Source: Candidatus Pantoea bituminis (GTDB lineage: Bacteria; Pseudomonadota; Gammaproteobacteria; Enterobacterales; Enterobacteriaceae). Taken from it: a DNA stretch of 64,000 nt. Location of the stretch: the NCBI RefSeq assembly GCF_018842675.1, contig NZ_JAGTWO010000004.1, positions 2,108,001 through 2,172,000 of the forward strand. The letters are read 5' to 3'. This document shows, one piece after another, positions 1 through 9,699 of this stretch. Within the stretch, counting starts at the first letter, position 1, and each line of letters begins with the position of its first letter. The notes below the pieces were generated by a model. The model was not told the DNA's origin. It saw only the letters and a list, made by a program, of their open reading frames with translations, and ran no database searches. A program made the translations under genes and the position numbers.

Positions 1-568
1 CCTGTGTGTGTGGATCAATTTCAATGTTGATTCGATCCCCAAAGGTCTTCGCACCGAGCGTTGTCCGCTCCAGCGTTTCTGGGATCAGGTAGACACAAAA
101 CTTGGTTTTCGTGACATCACCCACTGTTAGACTAATACCATCAATGCCGACAAAACCTTTATGCAGAATATATTTCATCTGCGCCGGATCCTGAATTTTA
201 AACCAGACTTCACGGTTGTTTTCAGACTGGATAATTTTGCAGATTTCAGCAGTGGTCATAATATGACCTGACATCAGATGGCCACCAATTTCATCGCTGA
301 ATTTCGCTGCCCGCTCTATATTCACGATATCGCCCGGCTGTAGATCGCCAAGGTTGGTTACGCGCAATGTTTCTTTTATTAAATCGAAACTCACCAGATC
401 GCCCTCAATAGCAGTAACGGTTAAACAACAACCGTTATGTGCTACCGATGCGCCCAATGCTAAACCTGGCAATAATTCTTGCGGCAGTCTGACTACATGG
501 GTACGAAACAACTCTTTTTCTTCAATGGACACTATTTCTGCGGTGCCCTGCACAATACCGGTAAACAT
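1..568 (-). CDS. ribE: Riboflavin synthase alpha subunit, 3' end missing
   Basis: Catalyses dismutation of two 6,7-dimethyl-8-ribityllumazines to riboflavin plus a pyrimidinedione, the last step of riboflavin synthesis, in the cytosol. The reading frame opens with [12 protein letters not shown] at the complement of 566-568 and stays open to the window edge (189 codons of the usual ~213). Both lumazine-binding repeats are visible: the first around residues 1-97, the second starting near GHIMTTAEI. The C-terminal tail lies outside the window. It is divergent from mdtK, as in E. coli, where this gene is also called ribC. Identification is by recalled family sequence and gene order. Confidence 0.93.
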   Translation of the reverse strand, partial: MFTGIVQGTAEIVSIEEKELFRTHVVRLPQELLPGLALGASVAHNGCCLTVTAIEGDLVSFDLIKETLRVTNLGDLQPGDIVNIERAAKFSDEIGGHLMSGHIMTTAEICKIIQSENNREVWFKIQDPAQMKYILHKGFVGIDGISLTVGDVTKTKFCVYLIPETLERTTLGAKTFGDRINIEIDPHTQ

Positions 569-771
569 AGTCTTTGCCTCTGCGAAGTTTGCGCTAGTTT
601 ATCACAGCTATTGAAGGCTGTTAGGTTTCAGCCCTGCGTGTTGCTTTACAGCTTAGCAAAACGCATCGTGTGACAAAGATTGGCGAATCTTGTCACGCCA
701 GTTACACTAAGCCGCGCTTTTCTCCGGGGCTTTCAACGTCCCTTCATTAATTAAATAAGTCAGGTGTTTAC

Positions 772-2144
772 GTGCAGAAGTATTTAACAGAAGCGCGTCA
801 ATTGCTGGCCCTTGCGATTCCAGTCATCCTGGCTCAGGTGGCTCAAACCGCAATGGGATTTGTGGATACCATTATGGCCGGCGCAGTCAGCGCCACGGAT
901 ATGGCCGCCGTTGCTGTCGGCACTTCCATTTGGCTTCCGGCCATCCTGTTTGGCCATGGTCTTCTTCTTGCATTGACGCCCACCGTTGCGCAACTCAACG
1001 GCTCAGGTCGCCGCGAACGCATCGGCGAACAAATTCGCCAGGGATTCTGGCTGGCCTTTTTTGTCTCTATTTTAATCATGCTGGTGCTGTGGAATGCGGG
1101 CTATTTGATTCGTTCGATGCATGACATCGATCCGCTGTTAGCCCTTAAAGCCGAGGGCTATCTCCATGCGCTGCTGTTCGGCGCGCCGGGCTATCTGTTT
1201 TTTCAGGTCCTGCGTAACCAGTGCGAGGGAATGTCAAAAACCAAACCAGGCATGGTATTAGGATTCCTCGGTTTGCTGGTGAATATCCCATTAAATTACA
1301 TCTTTATTTATGGTCACTTCGGTATGCCCGCGCTGGGTGGTGTGGGATGTGGTGTGGCAACAGCATCGGTCTATTGGGTGATGTTCATCTGTATGCGCTT
1401 TTGGGTTCGCAGAATGGGCAGTATGCGCGACATTCGCATAGAGAGCCGCTGGTCACCTCCTTCGCGTCCTATCCTTAGCCGTTTGGTCACGCTGGGGCTG
1501 CCCGTAGCGTTGGCACTCTTTTTGAAGTAACGCTGTTTGCGGTCGTTGCACTTTTGGTTTCACCGCTTGGTATTATCAATGTCGCAGGCCACCAGATAGC
1601 GCTGAACTTTAGTTCTCTGATGTTCGTCTTGCCCTTATCATTGGGGGTCGCTACTACCATTCGCGTGGGTTACCGGTTAGGGCAAGGTTCCACCGAGCAG
1701 GCTCGCGTGGCAGCATGGACGGCCCAGGGCGTTGGCATCAGCATGGCGGCGATAACAGCGCTCTTTACCGTGACATTCCGCCACGATATTGCGCTGCTTT
1801 ATACCGATAACCCTGAAGTTATTACATTAGCAGCCCAACTCATGCTGTTGGCCGCTATCTATCAATTCTCTGATTCTATTCAGGTTATTGGCAGCGGTAT
1901 CTTACGGGGTTACAAAGATACGCGATCAATCTTCTTTATCACGTTTATTGCATACTGGCTGCTCGGCTTTCCAACGGGCTATATTCTGGCAATGACTGAT
2001 TGGGTGCTGCCACGCCTGGGTCCGGCAGGCTTCTGGTGTGGCTTTATTATTGGCCTAACCTCCGCCGCAATAATGATGCTGTGGCGCATCCGACGTTTAC
2101 AGCAGTTACCTACGCAATTAATTCTGACACGCGCGGCGCGCTAA
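772..2144 (+). CDS. mdtK: MATE multidrug efflux pump MdtK (one apparent frameshift)
   Basis: Twelve-helix inner-membrane MATE transporter that exports cationic drugs by ion antiport. The start is GTG at 772, preceded by an AGGTG ribosome site; the protein opens [18 protein letters not shown], as in E. coli MdtK. The frame breaks at a run of five T (1519-1523), giving ALALFLK-stop; one more T restores [23 protein letters not shown] and continues to the stop at 2144, for a normal-length product of about 457 residues. Conserved second-half stretches ([35 protein letters not shown]) are intact. I therefore read it as one gene with a probable base-calling error. It is divergent from ribE and followed by tRNA-Val genes, the usual neighbours. 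Confidence 0.9.
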
Positions 2145-2151
2145 GTCGTTG

Positions 2152-2182
2152 AACGGGCCTGAAAAGGCCCGTTGTGTCTAAA
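2152..2182 (+). terminator. Hairpin after mdtK
   Basis: Perfect 8-bp stem AACGGGCC / GGCCCGTT with loop TGAAAA, eight bases past the mdtK stop. The following tract is only moderately T-rich, so it may be a weak or factor-assisted terminator. Confidence 0.55.
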
Positions 2183-2238
2183 AAAACGGCGCATAGCGCA
2201 GTTGCTCGACAGTCATCACGAAAAAAACATTTTTCCCC

Positions 2239-2267
2239 TTGCCAGTCTCTTAGCGTGCCGTTAATAT
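2239..2267 (+). promoter_or_regulatory. Promoter of the tRNA-Val cluster
   Basis: TTGCCA (2239-2244), a 17-base spacer and TAATAT (2262-2267) form a good sigma-70 promoter. A C/G-rich stretch (CGTCCCCGC) follows the -10, like the GC-rich discriminator of stable-RNA promoters under stringent control. Transcription would begin about 25 bases before the first tRNA. Confidence 0.75.
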
Positions 2268-2297
2268 TCGTCCCCGCTGTCGCCCTGACAGCATGTT

Positions 2298-2374
2298 GCG
2301 CTCTTAGCTCAGTTGGTTAGAGCACCACCTTGACATGGTGGGGGTCGATGGTTCGAGTCCATTAGAGCGCACCA
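2298..2374 (+). tRNA. valV: tRNA-Val (GAC), copy 1
   Basis: 77 bases including encoded CCA. Acceptor stem GCGCTCT/AGAGCGC, D arm GCTC/GAGC, anticodon stem CCACC/GGTGG with loop TTGACAT (anticodon GAC, reads GUC/GUU), T loop TTCGAGT. E. coli has valV and valW at this place between mdtK and pykF. The gene symbol is by position only. Confidence 0.97.
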
Positions 2375-2377
2375 AGT

Positions 2378-2454
2378 GCGTCCGTAGCTCAGTTGGTTAG
2401 AGCACCACCTTGACATGGTGGGGGTCGGTGGTTCGAGTCCACTCGGACGCACCA
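2378..2454 (+). tRNA. valW: tRNA-Val (GAC), copy 2
   Basis: 77 bases including CCA, three bases after copy 1. The anticodon arm is identical (loop TTGACAT). The acceptor stem differs, GCGTCCG/CGGACGC, with compensating changes on both sides, so the stem stays fully paired. Confidence 0.97.
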
Positions 2455-2464
2455 ATTTTTAAAT

Positions 2465-2541
2465 GCGCTCTTAGCTCAGTTGGTTAGAGCACCACCTTGA
2501 CATGGTGGGGGTCGGTGGTTCGAGTCCACTAGAGCGCACCA
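2465..2541 (+). tRNA. tRNA-Val (GAC), copy 3
   Basis: 77 bases including CCA, ten bases after copy 2. The acceptor stem is that of copy 1 (GCGCTCT/AGAGCGC) while the T arm is that of copy 2 (GGTGG/CCACT). The tract CATTTTTTATCC follows and may help termination. E. coli has two genes here, so this is an extra copy. Confidence 0.97.
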
Positions 2542-2659
2542 CTCTCATTTTTTATCCTGTTGCGCAAACCCCGTTTTTCTTGATCTACATCGCAAACCCG
2601 TACCGCTTTTTAATTGGTTTTCGCATACTTAGCGATTATACTGTGCCGCGTTGTTCACT

Positions 2660-2671
2660 TGAAAGGTTTCA
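2660..2671 (+). promoter_or_regulatory. Cra (FruR) operator upstream of pykF
   Basis: TGAAAGGTTTCA is a near-perfect palindrome matching the Cra consensus TGAAWCSNTHHW. It lies 214 bases before the pykF start. Cra represses pykF in E. coli when glycolytic flux is low. The rest of the 344-base gap from 2542 to 2885 showed me no convincing -35/-10 pair and no gene. Confidence 0.7.
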
Positions 2672-2885
2672 GCGATCACGTGCTTACTGCGATAACTCAG
2701 ATTATTTGCGCAACAACAACGTGGTGGTTATCTAGCGTAACCGCACAACTTCCCTGCACGCCTGGCCTTCGTCACCTATTCTTACTCTGTATCGCCCGTT
2801 TCGATTTCAATCAGAATTTTCACTTCGGTGCATCGCCATCGAATCTCAACCTTTATCATCCATCACAACTTATAGAAATCCTGTC

Positions 2886-4298
2886 ATGAAAAAGACTAAG
2901 ATCGTTTGTACTATCGGTCCAAAAACCGAATCTGAAGAGATGTTGACCCAACTGCTTGAAGCAGGCATGAACGTTATGCGCCTTAATTTTTCTCACGGCG
3001 ACTACGCCGAACATGGCCAACGTATTACTAACATGCGCGCCGTGATTGAAAAAACCGGTCATCAGGCAGCCATCCTGCTGGACACTAAAGGTCCTGAAAT
3101 TCGTACCATGAAGCTTGAAGGTGGCAATGATGCTTCCCTGAAAGCGGGTCAAACCTTTACCTTTACTACCGATCAAAGCGTCATTGGTAATAGCGAACGC
3201 GTTGCTGTGACTTATGCAGGCTTTACCGCTGATTTGAAAATCGGCAACACGGTATTAGTAGATGACGGCTTAATCGGCATGGAAGTAACCGAAGTCACTG
3301 AAAACACCGTGGTTTGCAAAGTGTTGAACAACGGTGATCTCGGTGAAAACAAAGGCGTAAACTTGCCAGGCGTATCTATTCAACTGCCTGCATTAGCTGA
3401 AAAAGATAAGCGCGACCTGATTTTCGGTTGTGAGCAAGGCGTAGATTTCGTTGCGGCTTCTTTCATCCGTAAACGTTCTGATGTGCTGGAAATCCGTGAG
3501 CACCTTAAGCAGCATGGCGGCGAGCATATCCAGATCATCTCTAAGATTGAAAACCAGGAAGGCCTGAACAACTTCGACGAAATCCTTGAAGCTTCTGACG
3601 GCATCATGGTTGCACGTGGTGACTTAGGTGTTGAGATCCCGGTTGAAGAAGTGATCTTCGCTCAGAAGATGATGATCAAAAAATGTAATAAAGCACGCAA
3701 AGTGGTGATTACCGCTACGCAGATGCTGGATTCGATGATCAAAAACCCACGCCCTACTCGCGCTGAAGCGGGTGACGTTGCCAACGCCATTCTGGACGGC
3801 ACCGATGCCGTTATGCTGTCTGGTGAGAGCGCTAAAGGTAAATATCCGCTGGAATCGGTCACCATCATGGCGACCATCTGCGAACGTACCGATCGCGTCA
3901 TGAAATCACGCATCGATAGCCAAAACGACACCCGCAAACTGCGCATTACCGAAGCCGTTTGTCGTGGTGCTGTTGAAACCGCAGAAAAACTGGAAGCGCC
4001 ATTGATTGTGGTTGCAACCGAAGGCGGCAAGTCAGCGAAAGCAGTACGTAAATATTTCCCTAACGCCACCATTCTGGCGCTGACTACCAACGCGACCACA
4101 GCGCGTCAGTTAATTCTGAGCAAAGGGATAGAAACGCGTTTAGTGTCCGAAATTGCTTCAACGGATGATTTCTATCGTCTGGGTAAAGAAGCGGCATTAG
4201 AAAGTGGCTATGGTCAGAAAGGCGATGTTGTCGTGCTGGTATCCGGTGCGTTAGTACCAAGTGGAACCACAAATACTGCCTCAGTACACGTACTTTAA
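2886..4298 (+). CDS. pykF: Pyruvate kinase I
   Basis: Converts phosphoenolpyruvate and ADP to pyruvate and ATP; the fructose-1,6-bisphosphate-activated type I enzyme. 470 residues, the standard length. It opens [20 protein letters not shown]. The catalytic lysine motif [10 protein letters not shown] is near residue 220, the metal/phosphate motif [12 protein letters not shown] starts at 241, and TATQMLDSM is near 278. The C-terminal effector domain ends [12 protein letters not shown]. It is monocistronic between the tRNA cluster and lpp, with a Cra site upstream and a hairpin terminator downstream. The reverse reaction is made by ppsA 15 kb away, which also has a Cra-like site. Confidence 0.98.
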   Translation: MKKTKIVCTIGPKTESEEMLTQLLEAGMNVMRLNFSHGDYAEHGQRITNMRAVIEKTGHQAAILLDTKGPEIRTMKLEGGNDASLKAGQTFTFTTDQSVIGNSERVAVTYAGFTADLKIGNTVLVDDGLIGMEVTEVTENTVVCKVLNNGDLGENKGVNLPGVSIQLPALAEKDKRDLIFGCEQGVDFVAASFIRKRSDVLEIREHLKQHGGEHIQIISKIENQEGLNNFDEILEASDGIMVARGDLGVEIPVEEVIFAQKMMIKKCNKARKVVITATQMLDSMIKNPRPTRAEAGDVANAILDGTDAVMLSGESAKGKYPLESVTIMATICERTDRVMKSRIDSQNDTRKLRITEAVCRGAVETAEKLEAPLIVVATEGGKSAKAVRKYFPNATILALTTNATTARQLILSKGIETRLVSEIASTDDFYRLGKEAALESGYGQKGDVVVLVSGALVPSGTTNTASVHVL

Positions 4299-4322
4299 TT
4301 AATAATTGAGTATTTATTTAAA

Positions 4323-4347
4323 AGCGCCTTCAGGGGCGCTTTTTTTA
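4323..4347 (+). terminator. pykF rho-independent terminator
   Basis: Stem AGCGCC / GGCGCT (4323-4328, 4335-4340) followed by seven T. Confidence 0.9.
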
Positions 4348-4526
4348 TTTTGTACTTAATACAAATGCAGGAAAATTCCAATAGAAAATAACTATTCAAA
4401 TTCGCTTTAAATTAAGGTTAATCCGATTAAATCTCTCTGTTTTCGCTAAATTTTTTATCATATTCTGCTAACCGCTGCTTCTTTGAGCGAACGATCATGT
4501 TTAAGCATCTTCTCATGAAAAATTTA

Positions 4527-4555
4527 TTCTCAACTTAAAAAGCTTTGTGTAATAC
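4527..4555 (+). promoter_or_regulatory. lpp promoter
   Basis: -35 TTCTCA, 17 bases, -10 TAATAC; the surrounding bases through CTTGTAACGCTACATGGAGA are nearly identical to the very strong E. coli lpp promoter and leader as I recall them. The AT-rich stretch before it (4360-4526) is typical of this promoter and holds no gene. Confidence 0.85.
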
Positions 4556-4597
4556 TTGTAACGCTACATGGAGATTAACTCAATCTAGAGGGTATAA

Positions 4598-4837
<240 letters not shown>

Positions 4838-4851
4838 GAGTTCTGGTTTAA

Positions 4852-4880
4852 AAATGGCGCCCTTGAGGCGCCATTTTTTT
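4852..4880 (+). terminator. lpp terminator, probably bidirectional
   Basis: Stem TGGCGCC / GGCGCCA (4855-4861, 4867-4873) with loop CTTGA, seven T on the right and five A on the left. It can serve lpp on the plus strand and ldtE, ending at 4906, on the minus strand. Confidence 0.9.
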
Positions 4881-4905
4881 GCTTATCGTTCCTGACTCAA
4901 ATGTA

Positions 4906-5940
4906 TTATTGAGGCAAAGTCTCAGCACTCTCACCCATTGCCTGACTGATGGTCGCGCTTTGTCCTTCCTGCGCTCCCTGCAGCACAGCTGGCAGCGGCG
5001 TATCATCCTTAACCTTCTCACCGCTACTCACCAATATCGGCATCCCTGAGCGGCGTTCTATTGTCGCCTTGATCAGTGCCGTGTCGCTCTTATCACTTTT
5101 CATAAAGCTTTTGAGATTAGCGCTTAACGCAATCGGCATGGTTTGTGGGTCATCTTTGTCGGTACGTGACAGCGGCTGATGCGCTTCCACATAGCGTTTA
5201 CCGTCAGGCTCCACCGCATACTTCACCGGCTGGTTCACGATTTGCACCCGCGTACCTTTTGGCACGCTATTGAACAGCGCTTCGATATCTTCAGTACGCA
5301 GGCGAATACAGCCAGAACTTACGCGCATCCCGATACCAAATTTTGCATTGGTGCCATGAATAAGATATTGACCTGTTCCGCGCGCCAGACGCAACGCAAA
5401 GAGGCCCATCGGATTATCGGGGCCAGCAGGCACTACAGCAGGCAACGTAACGCCCTCTTTCGCATAACGCTTACGGATGTTCTGGGTAGGCGTCCAGGTC
5501 GGGTTAGGGACCTTCTGACTGATGCTGGTGACCATCGTTGGCGTTGCTGCACCTAACTGGCCAATCCCGATAGGATAAACGATCACTTTGTCTTCGCCTT
5601 TCGGATAGTAATAAAGGCGTAACTCCGCGAGATTAACCACAATGCCTTCGCGCGGCGTGTCAGGCAGAATCATCTGTAGCGGTACGGTCAGTTGTGTTCC
5701 CGCTTTCGGTAGCCAGGGATCGGTACCGGGATTCGCTTCCAGCATGCCCAGCAGCCCTACTTTATATCGGGCAGCAATATCTTCAAGAGGACGTTTGTTA
5801 TCGGGAACCTGGGTAAGCGTATTCTCACCAATCAGGCGACTATCAGGGGGAGGAAGAGGATATTCCGTGGCAAATGTGGGTGCAGAGAGCCCAAAACAGG
5901 TCAGCAGCAATGCACCGGCCATACATAAAGCAGGTTTCAT
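4906..5940 (-). CDS. ldtE: L,D-transpeptidase LdtE
   Basis: Periplasmic L,D-transpeptidase (old name ynhG) that makes 3-3 cross-links between diaminopimelate residues in peptidoglycan. 344 residues, about ten more than the E. coli protein. Signal peptide to about residue 24, LysM-like segment about 38-88, then the YkuD catalytic domain with His195 (HGTNAKFG) and the catalytic Cys211 in SSGCIRL. The low-complexity C-terminal tail (EGQSATISQAMGESAETLPQ) is likely disordered. It lies between lpp and suf as in E. coli and has its own transcription downstream of the suf terminator. Confidence 0.95.
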   Translation of the reverse strand: MKPALCMAGALLLTCFGLSAPTFATEYPLPPPDSRLIGENTLTQVPDNKRPLEDIAARYKVGLLGMLEANPGTDPWLPKAGTQLTVPLQMILPDTPREGIVVNLAELRLYYYPKGEDKVIVYPIGIGQLGAATPTMVTSISQKVPNPTWTPTQNIRKRYAKEGVTLPAVVPAGPDNPMGLFALRLARGTGQYLIHGTNAKFGIGMRVSSGCIRLRTEDIEALFNSVPKGTRVQIVNQPVKYAVEPDGKRYVEAHQPLSRTDKDDPQTMPIALSANLKSFMKSDKSDTALIKATIERRSGMPILVSSGEKVKDDTPLPAVLQGAQEGQSATISQAMGESAETLPQ

Positions 5941-5958
5941 GCAATTTTCTCTTTAGAT

Positions 5959-5986
5959 AAAAAAACAGACGCCGGTTGGCGTCTGT
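5959..5986 (-). terminator. suf operon terminator
   Basis: On the minus strand ACAGACGCC-AACC-GGCGTCTGT is a perfect 9-bp stem followed by seven T, just after sufE. Confidence 0.92.
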
Positions 5987-5996
5987 GGAGTTTAGC

Positions 5997-6413
5997 TTAG
6001 GAGAGGTTCTGAGCGGTATGGCGAATAGACCGAATCATCGCTTCCAGCCCTTGCGAACGCGTGGGCGTAAGATGCTGCATCAAGGCCAGTTCACCGAACC
6101 AGTGACGCACATCGAGCGCGAAAATATCAGCCGCAGAGAGGTTTTGATACAAACTAAAAACCACTGCAATCAATCCCTTAACGATCGCCGCATCACTGTC
6201 ACCTTCAAAGGTGATGGTGCCATCTGCCTGTGGCGTCATTTTGATCCACACTTGGCTTTGGCACCCTGAGATCACGTTCTCAGGCTGATGCAAGCTTTCA
6301 GAGGATTCTGGAAGTTTTGCGCCCAGTTCAATGATGTAAAGATATTTCTCTTCCCAGTTAGCGCAACGATTGAAGTTGCGCACCAGCTTCTCTTTTTCTG
6401 GCAAATTCGCCAT
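5997..6413 (-). CDS. sufE: Sulfur acceptor protein SufE
   Basis: Accepts persulfide sulfur from SufS and passes it to SufB for Fe-S cluster assembly. 138 residues, the family length. The sulfur-accepting Cys51 sits in [10 protein letters not shown]. Last gene of sufABCDSE, 21 bases after sufS. Confidence 0.97.
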   Translation of the reverse strand: MANLPEKEKLVRNFNRCANWEEKYLYIIELGAKLPESSESLHQPENVISGCQSQVWIKMTPQADGTITFEGDSDAAIVKGLIAVVFSLYQNLSAADIFALDVRHWFGELALMQHLTPTRSQGLEAMIRSIRHTAQNLS

Positions 6414-6434
6414 TTGTGACTCCGTTTACTCTAC

Positions 6435-7661
6435 TCAACCACCCAGCAGACGATGAATACGCGTCAGGCCTGCCGCCAGGCGATCCACTTCCTCTTCACT
6501 GTTATAGAAAGTGAAAGAGGCGCGGCACATCGCTGGTACATCGTAATGGCGCATCAGCGGCATGGCGCAATGATGTCCAGTACGAATCGCAATGCCGTAT
6601 TGATCGAGGAAACTGCCCACATCAAACGCGTGATGCTTGCCGAGGTTAAAGGCGATCACGCCTGTGCGTGTTGGCGGCCCATAAATTTGAATATCTGGTA
6701 CCGACGAAAGCTTGTCTAACGCATAGTTCATCAACACGCTTTCACGTTGATGAATGGTATCAAGTCCCAATGCTTGCACATAAGCTAACGCCGCGCCTAA
6801 ACCGATAATGCCGCCCGTATTCGGTGTACCCGCTTCAAAGCGCCATGGCGACGTGTTCCACGTTGTGCCGGTTGGTAGCACTACGCTGGAAATCATTGAG
6901 CCGCCGCCTTCCCACGGTGGCATCGCGTCAAGCAACGCTTTGCGGCCGTACAAGATACCAATGCCGGTGGGTCCATATAATTTATGGCCGGAGAAGACGT
7001 AGAAGTCGCAGTCAATATCTTGCACATCGACTTTGTCGTGCATCACTGCTTGCGCACCATCAATCAGCGTGACCAATCCTGCTGCTTTGGCTTGCGCCAC
7101 AAGCGCTTTGATAGGGTTGATCGTGCCAAGCACGTTAGAAACGTGCGTCACCGCCAGCAGGCGCGTACGGTTATCAATCAAGCCTGCAAGCTGATCTACA
7201 GCCAGTTCACCGTTATCGGTTAATGGCAGAACGCGGATTTCAGCACCGGTACGCTCAGCCACCATCTGCCACGGCACGATGTTGGCATGATGCTCCATCT
7301 CGGTAATAATCAGGTTGTCGCCAGGCTGCAGCTGACTGCCGCCCCAGCTGTTAGCAACCAGGTTGATACCTTCTGTGGTGCCTTTAACAAATACAATTTC
7401 TTCTGGCGAAGAGGCATTCAAAAAACGTGCAGCTTGATCGCGCACGTTTTCCATGTCACTGGTCGCTTGGGCGCTCAAGGTATGAATGCCACGATGCACG
7501 GCTGCATAGCCGTGCTGATAAAAATGGCTTTCGGCATTAATCACCGCCAGCGGACGTTGTGCGCTGGCCGCGCTATCAAGGTAGGCCAGCGGATGACCGT
7601 TGACCTCACGCTTCAGGATAGGAAAATCCTCCCTGATCCGCTCGAGATCGAATTTCATCAT
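6435..7661 (-). CDS. sufS: Cysteine desulfurase SufS
   Basis: PLP enzyme that releases sulfur from cysteine (and can act on selenocysteine), leaving a persulfide for SufE. 408 residues. PLP lysine Lys227 in [11 protein letters not shown]; active-site Cys365 in [10 protein letters not shown], the group II desulfurase signature. Two ATG codons in a row open the gene; the first overlaps the sufD stop as ATGA (7658-7661), which suggests translational coupling. Confidence 0.97.
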   Translation of the reverse strand: MMKFDLERIREDFPILKREVNGHPLAYLDSAASAQRPLAVINAESHFYQHGYAAVHRGIHTLSAQATSDMENVRDQAARFLNASSPEEIVFVKGTTEGINLVANSWGGSQLQPGDNLIITEMEHHANIVPWQMVAERTGAEIRVLPLTDNGELAVDQLAGLIDNRTRLLAVTHVSNVLGTINPIKALVAQAKAAGLVTLIDGAQAVMHDKVDVQDIDCDFYVFSGHKLYGPTGIGILYGRKALLDAMPPWEGGGSMISSVVLPTGTTWNTSPWRFEAGTPNTGGIIGLGAALAYVQALGLDTIHQRESVLMNYALDKLSSVPDIQIYGPPTRTGVIAFNLGKHHAFDVGSFLDQYGIAIRTGHHCAMPLMRHYDVPAMCRASFTFYNSEEEVDRLAAGLTRIHRLLGG

Positions 7662-8935
7662 GCATCGCCTCCAGGAAAGCGTTCAGCAATACGCTGCAGT
7701 ACTGCTACACGCAGCACCTCATTTTCCAGTGTTTCAGTCAATTCCGCCGCAAAAGCGTGAATGATCATGGTCTGTGCTGCATCCTGTTTAATACCGCGTG
7801 AACGCAGGTAGAACATCTGCTCGTCATCAATGCGACCTATCGTTGCACCGTGACCACACTTCACATCATCCGCATAAATTTCGAGCTGCGGTTTGGTGTC
7901 CACTTCCGCCAAACGTCCCAGCAACAGGTTGTTGTTGGTCATCTTCCCGTCAGTTTTCAGCGCGTGCTTGGCCACTTTAATATGACCATTAAATACCGCA
8001 CGCCCTTTGTCACGCACGATGGTTTTGTGCATCTGACGACTGGTGCAATAGCCTTTGTTGTGCTCCAGATAAGTACGGGTATCCGCTACTTCCTGTTTCA
8101 CTGGCAACACCAAGCTGTTAATTGCCAGCTGGGTGTTTTCACCGTTCAGCTGCGAGCTGGTGTTGTGACGCGTCAGGCCTGCGCCCAGCAAGAAGCTGGT
8201 GCTGCTGACGTCTGCATCACGACCAATGACAATATCATTGTGCGCAAAGTGATAGCTTTCGCTGCTTTCAAACGCCAGCTTGGTGTGCTTCAACCGTGCG
8301 TTATCAGCCACGTCAAAAGTAAAACGTGAGCCCGTGAAATGCGTGGTCGCATTCAGCGTCACGTAATGCTCGATGATTTCCGCCTCGGCGCCTTGTTCAA
8401 GCTGCAGATGATGACGGTGATGTACCGTGTTCATACCATCTTGCTGACCGCTGGTGATATGCAGCAAATACAGCGGACGCGCCGCAGATTTGCCACGCGC
8501 CAGGCGAATCGACGTCACTTCTTCCGCCAGACTTTCCGTCAGGTGCAAAAAGACTTCCGGTTGAACAGGTGCAGGCAGCGGACGGCGTTCGGCCGCCAGG
8601 CTGTGCTGAATCTCAAACAGTTCAGTATCACGTGTGCTTAAAGCGGCCTGAAAACGGCCATCAACAAACACCAGGCGGATAGCGTCAAGCGGTAAGGCAA
8701 AACCATCAACCTGTTCGGCACTGAGCGCTTGCCCCTGCGGGAGAACAAACTGCTGAGACAGCAGCGTATCTAGCGGGGTGTATTTCCAGTTTTCATGCTT
8801 GCGGGTCGGTAAACCCACACGCATTAGCTGCTGCCAATGTTGCTGAGCCTGCAGCGAACGGACTTCACCACGTGATTCAAACAGGTGATGCCACTGTTGC
8901 AGCGCGTTCTCACTCTTCGTCGGTAAGCCAGCCAT
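7658..8935 (-). CDS. sufD: Fe-S scaffold subunit SufD
   Basis: Part of the SufBC2D scaffold on which the cluster is assembled; also needed for iron entry. 425 residues against 423 in E. coli. N-terminal helical part, central beta-helix, and the C-terminal motif [11 protein letters not shown], which carries the conserved histidine that faces SufB. Its start lies 26 bases inside the end of sufC, and its stop overlaps sufS by four bases. Confidence 0.96.
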   Translation of the reverse strand: MAGLPTKSENALQQWHHLFESRGEVRSLQAQQHWQQLMRVGLPTRKHENWKYTPLDTLLSQQFVLPQGQALSAEQVDGFALPLDAIRLVFVDGRFQAALSTRDTELFEIQHSLAAERRPLPAPVQPEVFLHLTESLAEEVTSIRLARGKSAARPLYLLHITSGQQDGMNTVHHRHHLQLEQGAEAEIIEHYVTLNATTHFTGSRFTFDVADNARLKHTKLAFESSESYHFAHNDIVIGRDADVSSTSFLLGAGLTRHNTSSQLNGENTQLAINSLVLPVKQEVADTRTYLEHNKGYCTSRQMHKTIVRDKGRAVFNGHIKVAKHALKTDGKMTNNNLLLGRLAEVDTKPQLEIYADDVKCGHGATIGRIDDEQMFYLRSRGIKQDAAQTMIIHAFAAELTETLENEVLRVAVLQRIAERFPGGDA

Positions 8936-9656
8936 AACCCTGCTCCTCCAGCTGTTTCACCAGCGAGAAATCGCCAGATTTAACAATTTTGCCCTGATAC
9001 AGCACGTGCACGAAATCTGGTTTGATGTAATCCAGAATACGTTGATAGTGCGTAACGATGATGAAAGCACGCTTCTCGTCGCGCAGGCTGTTTACGCCGT
9101 TTGCTACGGTTTTCAGCGCATCGATATCCAGACCTGAGTCGGTTTCATCAAGGATGCACAGCTCTGGCTCCAGCGCGGCCATTTGCAGAATATCGTTACG
9201 TTTTTTCTCACCGCCGGAGAAGCCAACATTGACTGAACGGGTCAGCAAATCTTCTGGCATTTTCAGCAGATGAATTTTGTCTTCAATGAAATCCTGGAAA
9301 TCAAAGCGATCTAACTCTTCCTGCTGGCGATATTTACGTACCGCGTTTACCGAGGTTTGCAGGAAGAACTGATTGCTGACGCCTGGAATTTCTACAGGAT
9401 ATTGAAACGCCATGAAGATGCCTTCGCCTGCGCGTTCTTCAGGTTCCAGTTCCAGCAAATCTTTGCCTTTGAACGTTACCGAACCGCCAGTTACTTCGTA
9501 ATCTTCACGCCCCGCCAGCGTAGCTGACAGCGTACTTTTACCGGAGCCGTTCGGGCCCATGATGGCGTGAACTTCACCCGGTTTAATCTCAAGGTTCAGA
9601 CCGCGCAGAATGGCTTTGTCTTCAACGCTAACCTGTAAATCTTTAATGCTTAACAT
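8910..9656 (-). CDS. sufC: Fe-S assembly ATPase SufC
   Basis: ABC-type ATPase that drives conformational change of SufBD. 248 residues from the start MLSIKDLQVS at 9656, the E. coli length. An in-frame ATG 63 bases upstream has no family support. Walker A GPNGSGKST at residues 34-42; signature SGGEKKRNDILQMA; Walker B LCILDETDSGLD. It starts 43 bases after sufB. Confidence 0.97.
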   Translation of the reverse strand: MLSIKDLQVSVEDKAILRGLNLEIKPGEVHAIMGPNGSGKSTLSATLAGREDYEVTGGSVTFKGKDLLELEPEERAGEGIFMAFQYPVEIPGVSNQFFLQTSVNAVRKYRQQEELDRFDFQDFIEDKIHLLKMPEDLLTRSVNVGFSGGEKKRNDILQMAALEPELCILDETDSGLDIDALKTVANGVNSLRDEKRAFIIVTHYQRILDYIKPDFVHVLYQGKIVKSGDFSLVKQLEEQGYGWLTDEE

Positions 9657-9699
9657 ACTTAATCCTTCACATTGCTTCCGGCAACGCATGTGCCGGCAA

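Noticed and set aside
1..568. FMN riboswitch linked to riboflavin synthesis
   Set aside because: That element normally precedes ribB; no matching structure is present near ribE here.
772..2144. mdtK and other split genes as pseudogenes
   Set aside because: All breaks are one-base losses in homopolymers and include essential genes; motifs on both sides are intact.
2298..2541. CRISPR-like direct repeats
   Set aside because: The repeated blocks are three tRNA genes.
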